From contig CAUYUJ010014771.1 in the NCBI GenBank assembly GCA_963575745.1, positions 819,593 through 883,592 of the forward strand: a stretch of DNA of 64,000 bases, given 5' to 3'. The stretch comes from Prorocentrum cordatum. Its lineage: Eukaryota; Sar; Dinophyceae; Prorocentrales; Prorocentraceae. The translations under genes were made by a program, and so were the position numbers. Positions 29,970-39,700 of the stretch are shown here, piece after piece. Every line of letters begins with the position of its first letter. The stretch's first letter is position 1. The notes under the pieces are model-generated. The model had not been told where the DNA came from and searched no databases. It saw nothing but the letters and a program-made list of their open reading frames with translations.

Positions 29970-30656
29970 ATGGGGACAGGACAAACAAAACGTGAATCGC
30001 AGGGGGGCGATTCGCCCCCGGGCCCGGAATGGAACGGTGAACGATTGATATTCGAATGTTGTCGTGGACCCAACAGTAGATTAGGCAACCCCACGAATTC
30101 CATTGCTAATTTTTGTAAAGTTGTACGATATACCGAGCGCGCGGACAGGAGAACCGATGAGGGTAAATTTAAGGCACTGACGGACATGAGAGAGTTCAAC
30201 GGAAAACACATGTCGCTCTGGGGTTCGATTCGGTGCACGGGAGGTTCTCCCTGGCATTATGTTAATGAAGCTCATTATTTCCGTATGGGTGATCACAGGT
30301 TCCTGCGTAGGCTTCGGGGAAGTAGGACGGATTTGAGATACCTGTTTTGGAATTTCATGGAAATCGCGCGCGTTGTCGTCGAAGCGGGGGGAACAGTTTG
30401 TGTGGAATGGTCCAGCCAGTGCCAATGTTGGAGAGACCCTCAGGTGAAGGCATTTGTGCGTGAGATAGGGTTGCGCAAAGCAGCGTTGCATTGGTTTGCG
30501 TATGATATGAGAGATAGAAAGGGGAATCTCATGAGGAAACCATGGACTATCGCCTCCTCGTCGGACATAGCGACGACTGGTTTGGATCGCAAGCGCGATG
30601 GCACGCATGTGCATATAGAAGCACGGGGTAAGGATTGCAAACCTGCGGAATATTAG
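29970..30656 (+). CDS. methyltransferase-like domain of dinoflagellate retroelements
   Basis: A 228-codon frame with LIFECCRGPNSRLGNPTN (motif I-like), CKVVRYTERAD, LWGSIRCTGGSPWHYVN (motif IV-like with a Cys), GGTVCVEWSSQCQCW (motif VI-like Val-Glu) and KPWTIASSSDIATTG, ending HVHIEARGKDC. The order parallels the domain in the first Copia element (CGPWS, HVEHP), and I recall the family as common in Symbiodiniaceae retroelement proteins. The fold suggests a SAM-dependent methyltransferase ancestor; activity is unknown. The first in-frame ATG is at 29970, but residues before FECC are probably not conserved. It is one of the few intact frames in this block. Confidence 0.65.
   Translation: MGTGQTKRESQGGDSPPGPEWNGERLIFECCRGPNSRLGNPTNSIANFCKVVRYTERADRRTDEGKFKALTDMREFNGKHMSLWGSIRCTGGSPWHYVNEAHYFRMGDHRFLRRLRGSRTDLRYLFWNFMEIARVVVEAGGTVCVEWSSQCQCWRDPQVKAFVREIGLRKAALHWFAYDMRDRKGNLMRKPWTIASSSDIATTGLDRKRDGTHVHIEARGKDCKPAEY
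30003..30019 (+). repeat. hairpin GGGGGCG-ATT-CGCCCCC
   Basis: Perfect 7-bp stem, the partner of the hairpin at 27085-27101. Confidence 0.7.
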
Positions 30657-30686
30657 ACTGACGTATTTGCTTGACAAGGTCATGTT

Positions 30687-31826
30687 GTGCTTGCGCGCGC
30701 TGCATTTCGCTCGTCCCGCGACCCTACCTCTTCTCATCGCGACCCATGCGCTGCCGCCATTTTCTTTCAAAAGCAGGGGCGGGTTCGCCAGCGGCCGACC
30801 CTCCCGCCGGCGGCGCCGCGGCGTAGCCGCGGCCGCTCCCCCCTCGCGGGCATTGGGCCCCGGTCCAAAGCCCCCCGCTTGCGGATCGATCCCGGTCGTC
30901 AACTTCTGGGCGCCTCGACGGTTCAACCGTTCGAGATGACCAGACAAGAGAAATGGTTTTCTCTGGGCAAGACCCTAGGCTGTCAATGCCTCGCGGGGCT
31001 CGGATGTTTGAAATCCAGGCCCACTGTCGCACTTGAAACTGAGCCGTTAGGTGAGCTGCAGGGAGAATCAGCGACGGCCCAATCGAAGGATCACTGCGAG
31101 GTCTCTGAATGGTCCGATCTTTGCTGTAGAACGTGCTGGAAAACTTTTCGAGGGGAACGCACCGTGAGCTATAAGCATGACAAATATTGCTTTCGACGCC
31201 TGGCCACGCCAGACAACCCCGACAAACTATTCCGAAAGGTTGCCGAGATGCTGAGGATAAAGGATTCCCCGCCGACTCAGTCGGCGAGGGAAACCCAGGC
31301 CTCGGCAACGAGGCCCACTATCAAACGATGCGAGTTAAGCGATGCGGCGGGACCTGGCTGTACTGCCTGGGTAACGCGCGAGGTAACTGAGTGGACAGAT
31401 GTTGAGACAGAACACACGTACCATCTGGAATCTCCTGAGCCAGGGATGCATTCCCGTTGTCATTATCATACACAAGCGCTCGCTCCTGGCCGTTGGATGC
31501 AGCAGGTTGCGCTGGATAGCGACCACCGCAAGTATTATCGGAACGATTTTGTTGCCAGCAAGCTGAACGGGGATCTGAAGGCGTGTGACGAACCAGTCGC
31601 TAACAGGCTTTACAACAGGATGTCCGAGGACCCGCGGGTCGTTTCCTGGGCCGCGCGTTGGAACGATGCCACGAATCATTATATGGGCAGCTTTGTTGAC
31701 CCGCCCCCGGATCTTGATTGCGTCGAGGCGCGTCAGCATTCCCAATCCCACGTTGTCCCACACGCGACCTTGATATGCCAGTTCTACAGCGGGCCGCCTG
31801 GGGATCCAAACGCCAAGTTTGCTTGA
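30687..31826 (+). CDS. C2HC-finger protein of unknown function
   Basis: The frame is open for 379 codons. The likely protein starts at the ATG at 30936 (MTRQEKWFSLGKTLGC), since the upstream part is Arg/Pro-rich. LCCRTCWKTFRGERTVSYKH followed by DKYC gives a C-x2-C-x13-H-x3-C pattern, a plausible zinc-binding site. The rest (RWMQQVALDSDHRKYYRNDF, DPRVVSWAARWNDATNHYMG) is unrecognised. Hairpins lie at 30815, 30914 and 31265, the last adding SPPTQSARE within the frame. It is probably a further domain of the large element. Confidence 0.5.
   Translation: MLARAAFRSSRDPTSSHRDPCAAAIFFQKQGRVRQRPTLPPAAPRRSRGRSPLAGIGPRSKAPRLRIDPGRQLLGASTVQPFEMTRQEKWFSLGKTLGCQCLAGLGCLKSRPTVALETEPLGELQGESATAQSKDHCEVSEWSDLCCRTCWKTFRGERTVSYKHDKYCFRRLATPDNPDKLFRKVAEMLRIKDSPPTQSARETQASATRPTIKRCELSDAAGPGCTAWVTREVTEWTDVETEHTYHLESPEPGMHSRCHYHTQALAPGRWMQQVALDSDHRKYYRNDFVASKLNGDLKACDEPVANRLYNRMSEDPRVVSWAARWNDATNHYMGSFVDPPPDLDCVEARQHSQSHVVPHATLICQFYSGPPGDPNAKFA
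30815..30833 (+). repeat. hairpin GCCGCGGC-GTA-GCCGCGGC
   Basis: Perfect 8-bp stem with a GTA loop. Confidence 0.7.
30914..30935 (+). repeat. bulged hairpin, core CGGTT-C-AACCG
   Basis: Inner 5-bp stem, one unpaired T on the 3' arm, outer 5-bp stem CTCGA/TCGAG. Confidence 0.78.
31265..31292 (+). repeat. bulged hairpin, core CGCCGACT-C-AGTCGGCG
   Basis: Perfect 8-bp inner stem, one unpaired A on the 3' arm, outer 5-bp stem TTCCC/GGGAA. It lies inside the C2HC-finger frame. Confidence 0.8.
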
Positions 31827-31987
31827 AACTACGACCGCGGTGAGTTAGTAGGGCCCATGTTGAACCCGCCGGAGTTCACCAATATGAAGGGCGCCGGACA
31901 TTATGTTGCAGTTCGAATCGCAGACCGACAAACGTACCAAGTTGTGCTCATGAATATTTTGGGACCTTCCCGAAGCAAGCCCCCGCG

Positions 31988-31998
31988 CGGCTCAGCCG
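31988..31998 (+). repeat. hairpin CGGCT-C-AGCCG
   Basis: Perfect 5-bp stem; it reads GSAV in the frame at 31857-32054. An identical core lies at 32163-32173. Confidence 0.7.
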
Positions 31999-32527
31999 TC
32001 GATGAGTGGGGACACACTTCGCCCCCCCAGTCGTTCGAGGGAATATTTTTGTGAAGAACCATGCAGTTGAACAAGTGCCGGCCGAAAAGGCTCTGGCAAG
32101 GTATCAGGAGTGGAAGGCGCCACAAGAAGAGCCCTCATCTAAGAAGGCGGTGCTCCGCTCAACGGCTCAGCCGCCCGAGGTCCAAGGGCTAATTCCAGGG
32201 GGCGAGAAGTCCCGAGCGGCGGAAGGAAGATCACCGCAGAAGCGAGCATGCGACACCGATGAACCACGGCCGGACAACAATCACAGCTCCAACAATTGGG
32301 ACTCCAATGGCGACGGAAGGACAAGTGCCGCAAAAGAGGTCAGTTGATGCTGACGACCCAAGATCAGCCAAGAGTGTCAAAGTTGAGCTTGCCTCACCCG
32401 CTGAGAGAAAGGCACCTCCTTCCGACGAATCGCTATGCTAGTTTAATGGCTCAGTGCAGGCTCCAGCAGGCAGTGCCTCTTCCTTTTCCGGCGCATCCAG
32501 CAATTTTGGCGACGGGAACTCCCTTTT

Positions 32528-32546
32528 CCACTGGCTCAGCCAGTGG
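32528..32546 (+). repeat. hairpin CCACTGGCT-C-AGCCAGTGG
   Basis: Perfect 9-bp stem around a single C. Confidence 0.8.
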
Positions 32547-32754
32547 TTGGGGAGTGCCTGCCGGATCGGGCGGATATAATAGAGACGCCAGACCGCCTCC
32601 AGGTGCACCTAGTGGAAGTGGAGGGCGTGATCCCCCCCCCCAGCTAGGGCCAAACACATCCCCCGGCTTCTGGAGGAGAGCGTGACGGGCCCCATCTGAC
32701 ATATTTGGCACGTGGCATTTGGAATGCGTTGGAACATAGAAGACAAACGGGGGC

Positions 32755-32765
32755 CGGCTTAGCCG
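32755..32765 (+). repeat. hairpin CGGCT-T-AGCCG
   Basis: Perfect 5-bp stem with a T centre. A degenerate relative (TCGGCTTAGTCGA) is at 33339-33351. Confidence 0.65.
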
Positions 32766-33815
32766 AACCTTTAAGCGATGATGTTCCATCCGAATGGGTA
32801 AAATGCATTGAAGAGATATTGAACCTTCACACTGCTGTAGTGGACCCTGGCCTCCGTCACTCGGCGGCATGGCTAAATTAGCAGGCGGAATGCCAGGCCA
32901 TCACTCGACTAGCGGAGGTGAATGGTCACGTGTGGGTCCCTTTTGCCGGCGAAGATTTATCGGCAATGATGAGGGCCGGAAGGCCACAGACGGCGTGCTT
33001 TCGCCCACTCGCGAAGTCAGCACGCCAGTCGCATAATTCCTGGACAGCAGCCTTCCATATTATATCAGATTCAACGCGCATGTTTGATGAGGACGACGGA
33101 CAGAAGCCTGGTGCAAATACAGGCCTCAGATACGTTATGCATGATAATTTCCACGGCGCCCAAGCTGGCGCGAAGTGGAATGCCTATGGAAGACACTGCT
33201 TGACGTGGCGAGGAAAGACATTTGTAAATCGACAGTGTTTACCAATGAAGGTCATTTCGTCCCAGGAAGGCATGCGCCTATGCAACTCATCTTTTGGTCC
33301 GTGAATGATGTTTCGGAAGGGGGCCAATGTAATTTGATCGGCTTAGTCGAAACAAAGAAGAAGCGTCGCGCGCCTGATAGGTTGATCTTGGCACTTGCCC
33401 CTTTCTTTGAGGTCGCTGAGAGAATGGTCGATGAGGCGATGGGCCGTTCCAAGTCAGGGGCTATCCAGATATTCTATGTTGGTGGAGACCACGGATGTTG
33501 ACGCTCCTCGAATGGCAATTATACAGTCGACAAGATCTGGGATGATGTTGCTACGCTCGCACGAGCGAGAATGAATCAGCACATCGAACGCTACAACAAT
33601 TTGAGGGATCCAGCCGAGAATAATGATTCTGGATGGTGCCAGCACGCATAGAAAGTTGCAGCGCCCGCGGAACGGTGCGTGCTATTTCCTGACTGCACAC
33701 GAATCGTACAAAATAGAGAAAGGGACCCAGTCAGTAAATGCACCGTTTGCTGAGATGTTGGAAGACCATATGTTGATGGCTGCTAAACTCGCAGCACGGT
33801 TATTTTGCCAGCCCC

Positions 33816-33835
33816 CTGGCGGCTCAGCCGTCCAG
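33816..33835 (+). repeat. bulged hairpin, core CGGCT-C-AGCCG
   Basis: Inner 5-bp stem, one unpaired T on the 3' arm, outer stem CTGG/CCAG. It reads GGSAVQ in frame. Confidence 0.78.
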
Positions 33836-34013
33836 AGAGCTGGCTATGCCGGTCAGACTCGGGCAGGTGGATGCGCGCAGGTGGAAGCGATACATATATA
33901 TATATATGACGAGATAGCGCCAGATTGGACCCAATGGTGCCCAACGGGTTCGAGTACTCCGCAATCGACCTTAGGTGCGCTCCCGCTTCCCAATCGCCTC
34001 GCACCGTGTAGTT

Positions 34014-34037
34014 TCCGGCCGTCTCAGACGGCTCGGA
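34014..34037 (+). repeat. bulged hairpin, core GCCGTCT-C-AGACGGC
   Basis: Perfect 7-bp inner stem, one unpaired T on the 3' arm, outer stem TCCG/CGGA. A related hairpin with CTAAG centre and a bulge on the other arm is at 34082-34103. Confidence 0.78.
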
Positions 34038-34179
34038 TAGCGGGGCACGACATTCTTTGTTCCCCAAAGAAGTGTTTTTTCCCCCATATCCTAAGGATTG
34101 GGGTTCTTGTTATTACTCTGACGCCTCCCACTCCTCCTCCTCCTTCTTCCTCCCGCTCGCGCCCCCCTCCTCCCAATGA

Positions 34180-34280
34180 TAATCACCAGATAAGACAAGA
34201 CAAGATAAGATACTACAAGGTAAGAAAAGATAGCACAAGATATGATAAGAAGAGATTTCAAGATAAGATAAGATAAGTTA
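34180..34280. repeat. AAGATAAGATAC-type pentamer tract
   Basis: AAGAT and AAGATAAGATA variants repeat over about 90 bases between the large-element frames and the 151-bp satellite. Confidence 0.8.
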
Positions 34281-34295
34281 AGCTCACACTCACAC

Positions 34296-35134
34296 TCTCT
34301 CATGATCACAAAACGCTGCCAGGGGCATCATTTGGGAGCCCCAAGGGGGAGCCACCCTGGCTGATCTCACGAGCCCGTTCGCGCCGATTTTGGTGGGACG
34401 TCTCAGCTAGAATTGCCGTTTGGCGCCCCAACATGTATCTCTTGAGAGCCTCATGGTCGCAAAACGCTGCCAGGGGCATCATTTGGGAGCCCCAAGGGGG
34501 AGCCACCCTGGCTGTTCTCACGAGCCCGTTCGCGCCGATTTTGGTGGGACGTCTCAGCTAGAATTGCCGTTTGGCGCCCCGAACATGTATCTCTTGAGAG
34601 CCTCATGGTCACAAAACGCTGCCAGGGGCATCATTTGGGAGCCCCAAGGGGGAGCCACCCTGGCTGATCTCACGAGCCCGTTCGCGCCGATTTTGGTGGG
34701 ACGTCTCAGCTAGAATTGCCGTTTGGCCCCCAACATGTATCTCTTGAGAGCCTCATGGTCACAAAACGCTGCCAGGGGCATCATTTGGGAGCCCCAAGGG
34801 GGAGCCACCCTGGCTGATCTCACGAGCCCGTTCGCGCCGATTTTGGTGGGACGTCTCAGCTAGAATTGCCGTTTGGCGCCCCCAACATGTATCTCTTGAG
34901 AGCCTCATGGTCACAAAACGCTGCCAGGGGCATCATTTGGGAGCCCCAAGGGGGAGCCACCCTGGCTGATCTCACGAGCCCGTTCGCGCCGATTTTGGTG
35001 GGACGTCTCAGCTAGAATTGCCGTTTGGCTCCCCAACATGTATCTCTTGAGAGCCTCATGGTCACAAAACGCTGCCAGGGGCATCATTTGGGAGCCCCAA
35101 GGGGGAGCCACCCTGGCTGATCTCACGAGCCCGT
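34296..35134 (+). repeat. 151-bp satellite (5.5 copies)
   Basis: The landmark AAAACGCTGCCAGGGGC occurs near 34310, 34461, 34613, 34763, 34915 and 35066, with spacings of 150-152 bases. Copies are nearly identical, which points to recent amplification or active homogenisation. The last unit is cut by a GA tract. The unit is close to nucleosome length. The overlapping frames are repeat artefacts. Confidence 0.95.
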
Positions 35135-35136
35135 GA

Positions 35137-35420
<284 letters not shown>

Positions 35421-35770
35421 GACAAGTAGGCGGACCAGGGTCCGTCCGCGAGGCGCACTGCGGTGCGACAACCCGCAAAACACTATTAGCGGCGGTGCAG
35501 CCTTAAGATGCGAGGGCGGGCGACAGGCCCCCTCCCCCGGCGCAATGCGTCTGAAGTAAAAGACGGCGGACAGACCATGAAGATCTCACCTGTCAGACCG
35601 CGTGAAGAAAAAGGCCCCAACGCAAGTGGCGACGTGAAGAACGTGGCTAAGGCGGCTTGGCGGACCGCCGGTTGGGCGCTTGGCCGCTGCGCGGCGCGCA
35701 GAGACGGGGCACCCCCCGCCCCCGCGCCCAGGCCCCGTGGACGCGGTGCCTCGCGGGCGCACGGGCTGGC
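35421..35770. other. unassigned GC-rich DNA
   Basis: No domain or repeat terminus is recognised here. Frames on both strands are Arg/Ala/Gly-rich and unconvincing. Confidence 0.35.
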
Positions 35771-36296
35771 GAAAAGAGAAACGGTGCACCAGCTGGGAGC
35801 CGCATGGCCCAGCACAGTGCGCACAGGCCGAGAACCCCAACAGGAGCGGCAAAAGCTAGCCGACAGCACAACGGCACCAGCCGCTGCCAGCTAACCTTTA
35901 GCCCCCATTGGCGGACCTCGAAAGTGACAGAGTCCGCGGCCAGGCGGCGGACGGCAGAGGGGCGCCAGACGCGCTGAGGAAAAGGTGCACATGCTGGGAG
36001 CCGAATGGCCCAGCATGCGCACAGGCAGAGAGACGAAAAGAGAAAAGGTGCACCAGCTGGGAGCCGCATGGCCCAGCACAGTGCGCACAGGCCGAGAACC
36101 CCAACAGGAGCGGCAAAAGCTAGCCGACAGCACAACGGCACCAGCCGCTGCCAGCTAACCTTTAGCCCCCATTGGCGGACCTCGAAAGTGACAGAGTCCG
36201 CGGCCAGGCGGCGGACGGCAGAGGGGCGCCAGACGCGCCGAGGAAAAGGTGCACATGCTGGGAGCCGAATGGCCCAGCATGCGCACAGGCAGAGAC
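35771..36296. repeat. 264-bp tandem duplication
   Basis: GAAAAGAGAAANGGTGCACCAG begins copies at 35771 and 36035. They read on through TTTAGCCCCCATTGGCGG and CAGCATGCGCACAGGCAGAG with very few differences. The high identity means the duplication is recent. No domain is seen in either strand. Confidence 0.9.
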
Positions 36297-36637
36297 AGTG
36301 CAAGGGTGCAGAGGAGGCCCTCGCAGCGGATGCACCCGCTACGACATGGCGGACATGACATGGCGTGATGGCTCGGGTGCGTGGGGCGGGGCTGAAGCCG
36401 CCACCCCCGCCAGCAGGTACGGCACACCAGGGAACAGCGCCCGGGTGAGCAAGGCAGGACGCGCACATGCGGCAAGGGCGAGGCCGTACCACGCTGGTCA
36501 GGATGAGGGCAAAGTGAATGAGAAGCCCCAGTGTACATCAAAAGCGTCGGACCACGTAAGAAACTGAAGAAGGAAATCAGTATCAGTGCTCTCTCTGCTC
36601 ATGCTACTGCTGTGAATGCGAAAGAGCCTAGGGATCT

Positions 36638-36722
36638 GTAAACAGCGCAATGTGCACAGCACTGCCCTGACACGCTCTTGAAAAGTACAACGCATTTTGT
36701 CCCACCTATTTGCTCTGAAAAC
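36638..36722 (-). repeat. duplicate of a Cys-rich segment of the adjacent gene
   Basis: On the minus strand this reads EQIGGTKCVVLFKSVSGQCC, the same as the segment at about 39130-39210 inside the 1780-codon frame, with nearly identical DNA. It lies just past the stop of that gene and may be a duplicated exon or a recombination trace. Confidence 0.75.
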
Positions 36723-36782
36723 CTAGCTGTAGATATCGAAGGTGGCCGGCCGGGTAAAGTCACCACATTCAGGGAGGAGGAA

Positions 36783-39700
36783 CTACAAGGTTAGGAGCAT
36801 GTCCGAACTGCGGGCCAGAGTCGGGCGGGGGCCAGGAGCTCTCAGACTCCATAGGCGGAGCTCGATGCATCGGTGGGCAGTCGGCTGCGCGTCGGCCTTT
36901 CTCGGTCCGTCGTACTGTGGTCCAGCTTCGCGGAACCAGTGGGTGTGCCTAGCAGGGCGGCGGTCGGGGACCGCCACAAGAGGCGGCAGGTACGCGGCCA
37001 ACACCCATGACAAGAGGATCCGCTTGGCCCGGCGGAGCGCAGGAGCCGGAGCATCCTGATAGGGTGGCTCCTCCTGGGCCTGCGCGGCGTCCCCGCCGCC
37101 CCCCTCGGCGGCTGCTGCGGCCTTGCGTTTGGCCCTCAGCCTCCTCAGCCTCCTCCTGTCGGAGCGCTCCTCAGCCTCCAGTCGTTGGAGCAGGTCCTGC
37201 TCCTTCAGGTGCGACAGCATCTTCGCGACGTCTCGGAGTCCGACTTCCCAGTCAGCTGTGCGTTCAGTCTGGGCGCGGCTGCCTGGTGGGACAGTCAGCG
37301 CAGGTGGCCTGCAGGGTACTGCTGCCGTGACGTCAGGGCGCTGTGCTGCTGAGGTACGGTGGCGTGGGTCCACTGCTGGGCCGGGCTGGGGTCCCTGAGT
37401 TTGGGCCTTGGTCTGTGCGCCCGTACTGGGGGACGGCATCTCGGCGCGGAGCGCAGGTGCAGGGACGGTCAGACTGGAGCAGCTCAGGTGGGCGGTGTCC
37501 CCAGACGACAGCGTGACGGTCCAGTGGCCGGGGTGCTCGCTGGACTGCCCCCGTACGATACCTCGGAGGCCGTTGATGGGGTTGTGGACTTGACCCTGGA
37601 CGATGACCGCTGTGCCCGCGTGGAGCCGTGGTGGGATCCAAGCGGCCAAACGGCAGTTTACGGCTCGGAGGTGACCGATGGTGGCTGGTTGCGGTCCGAG
37701 GAAGCGCTCGAAGTGCTCCCGTACAGTCACAGTGCTAGTGCTGGCAGTGCTGGTGCTAACACGCGAGGTTGCGAGGGAGCCAGGACCCAGGGCAGGCGTG
37801 TGAGCATGCGAGACGGCCGAGGCTGGCCCCGCTGCCGTGCTACCAGGTTGTGGCGGGGAGGTCACCCCAGGGCTCGAGGCAGCGTGGGGACCGATGACAG
37901 GAATGGCAGGCGTGGTGCCATGCGGGGGGGCTGGAGCCGCCCCCGCTGGCGTGCTACCAGGTTTTGGCGGGGGGGTCGACTCGAGGCTTGAGGCAGTGTG
38001 GGGGCCGATGACAGGAATGGCAGGCGTGGTGCCATGCGGGGGGGCTGAAGCCGCCCCCGCTGGCGTGCTACCAGGTTTTGGCAGGGGGGTCGTCTCGAGG
38101 CTCGAGGCAGTGTGGGGGCTGATGCCAGGGCGGCCCTGGGCGGCCGTCTGGTGGCCTAGAGGGCGTCTGCGGTCGACGTCGCCGCCGCGCTGTCGGCGTC
38201 GCCGCCGCGCTGTAGCTGCGCTCCGTCGCCGCCACTCGTCGCGGAAGCCGATGAAGAAGTAGTACATGACGTACGTGGCGCACAGGGTGGCCCACGTGGA
38301 CGGTGACACCACGTTGTACCACTCGATGACCTCCAACCACACACGCTCCACGAACGCTGCCGTGTAGGCCGACGTGGGTGCCACCTTTGGTGCCGCCGCG
38401 GACGACTCAGGGCGTGCTGAATCTGGCAGGGTTGGCGTGAGAGTTGTCGTCGGCGATGGCGTCTCGGCTGCGCTCGGTGCCGGCGTTAGTGCTGGTGTCA
38501 ACGTTGGTGCCCGCGTAGGCGTGGGCGTGGGTGCTGCCGCTGGCAGTGCTGGTGTCGAAGCTATAGACGGTGCTGCCATGGATGCGAGCGTCGATGCAGA
38601 CGGCGGAGTTGGCGTAGATGCTGGCTGCAACCCTGGCGTGGGTACCGGCGTAGGCGCAGGCGTGGGTGGTGACGCTGGCGGTGCTGGCGTCGGAGCTGTC
38701 GTCGGTGCTGGCCTCACTGTTGACGTCGGGGTGGGTGTCGGGTCTGACGTCGCTGCTGCCTGTGACTCTGGCTTTGGTGCCGGCGTGGTGGGGGCGGCCG
38801 CTGGCGCTGGAGGTGCTGGTGTCAGAGCTGTCGTCAGTGCTGGCGTCGGTGCGGGCATCGACAGGAACGTCGGTGCTGCCTTCGGTTCTGACGTCGCCGT
38901 CCAGGGGGCAGGCGTGGATGCTGACACTGCCGATGCTGGCGTCGGAGCTGCTGTCATTGGTGCTGCCGCCTCGGCTGCACTCGGGGCCGGCGCTGTCGCT
39001 GGTGTCGGAGCTGCGTGCGGGTCTGGTGTTGGTGGCGCCGTAGTCGTGGGCGTAGGTGTTACTTGTGAGGCTGTTTTCGCTGGTCTGTAGTTGTTGCCCC
39101 ACGGGGTGTCGCAGTGGGTGCCCATGGGGTACTGTGCACAGCACTGCCCTGACACACTCTTGAAAAGTACAACGCATTTTGTCCCACCTATTTGCTCTGA
39201 TACGTTCAGTGGTACGCATGTTAACGTAGACGATGATGCCGCCGGTGAGTCTGACATGGCTGCCGCCGTGGGCGGCCGCCCGAAAACTGGCACTGCCGAT
39301 GCGGCCGTCACAGCTGCCGTCCGTGCTGTCGTCGATGTTGTCGTCGATGCAGACAGTGCCGCAGACGATGAAATCGACGAGGCAGACGTGTCATGACATG
39401 ACATGGCGGTCCCACTAGCGTAGGGTGCGCCTGAAGACGGCACCCGCGCCAGCGGCCCTGGGCGAGGCGTCAGGACAGTGAATGGCTGAGGGCTCGTCGA
39501 GGCAGGCGTCGATGCGGTCGTCGGTGCTGACGTCGCTGTTGGGGTCGATGCGGGCCGTGGCGCAGGCGTAGGTGTCGACGTGGCGGACATGATACGGCGT
39601 GGCATGGCGGCCCCAATAGCCGTGGGTGTGCCTGATGGCGTCGATCTCGTCGTCGGGGCTGGCGTCGAGGCTGGTTGCAACTCTGGCGTGGGTATCGGCG

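Larger units (their letters stand above)
31857..34080 (+). pseudogene. broken plus-strand frames of the large element
   Basis: Pieces with coding character are 31857-32054 (GAGHYVAVRIADRQTYQVVL), 32006-32347, 32918-33304 (GLRYVMHDNFHGAQAGAKWN, HCLTWRGKTFVNRQCLPMKV) and 33623-33870 (MILDGASTHRKLQRPRNGAC). They alternate between frames and are split by stops. No family is recognised with confidence. Hairpins at 31988, 32163, 32528, 32755, 33816 and 34014 lie in or between them, with GSAV or GSAVQ-type residues where translated. Confidence 0.45.

Noticed and set aside
30210-30230. GGTTCGATTC resembling a tRNA B box
   Set aside because: No matching A box or cloverleaf, and the stretch is coding in the methyltransferase-like frame. 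A similar match at about 16943 also lacks a tRNA context.
37900-38100. GGGGCTGAAGCCGCCCC inverted repeats in the long minus-strand gene
   Set aside because: They belong to a ~120-bp tandem unit of that gene, have a different centre (GA) and no 3' bulge, so they are not counted in the hairpin family.
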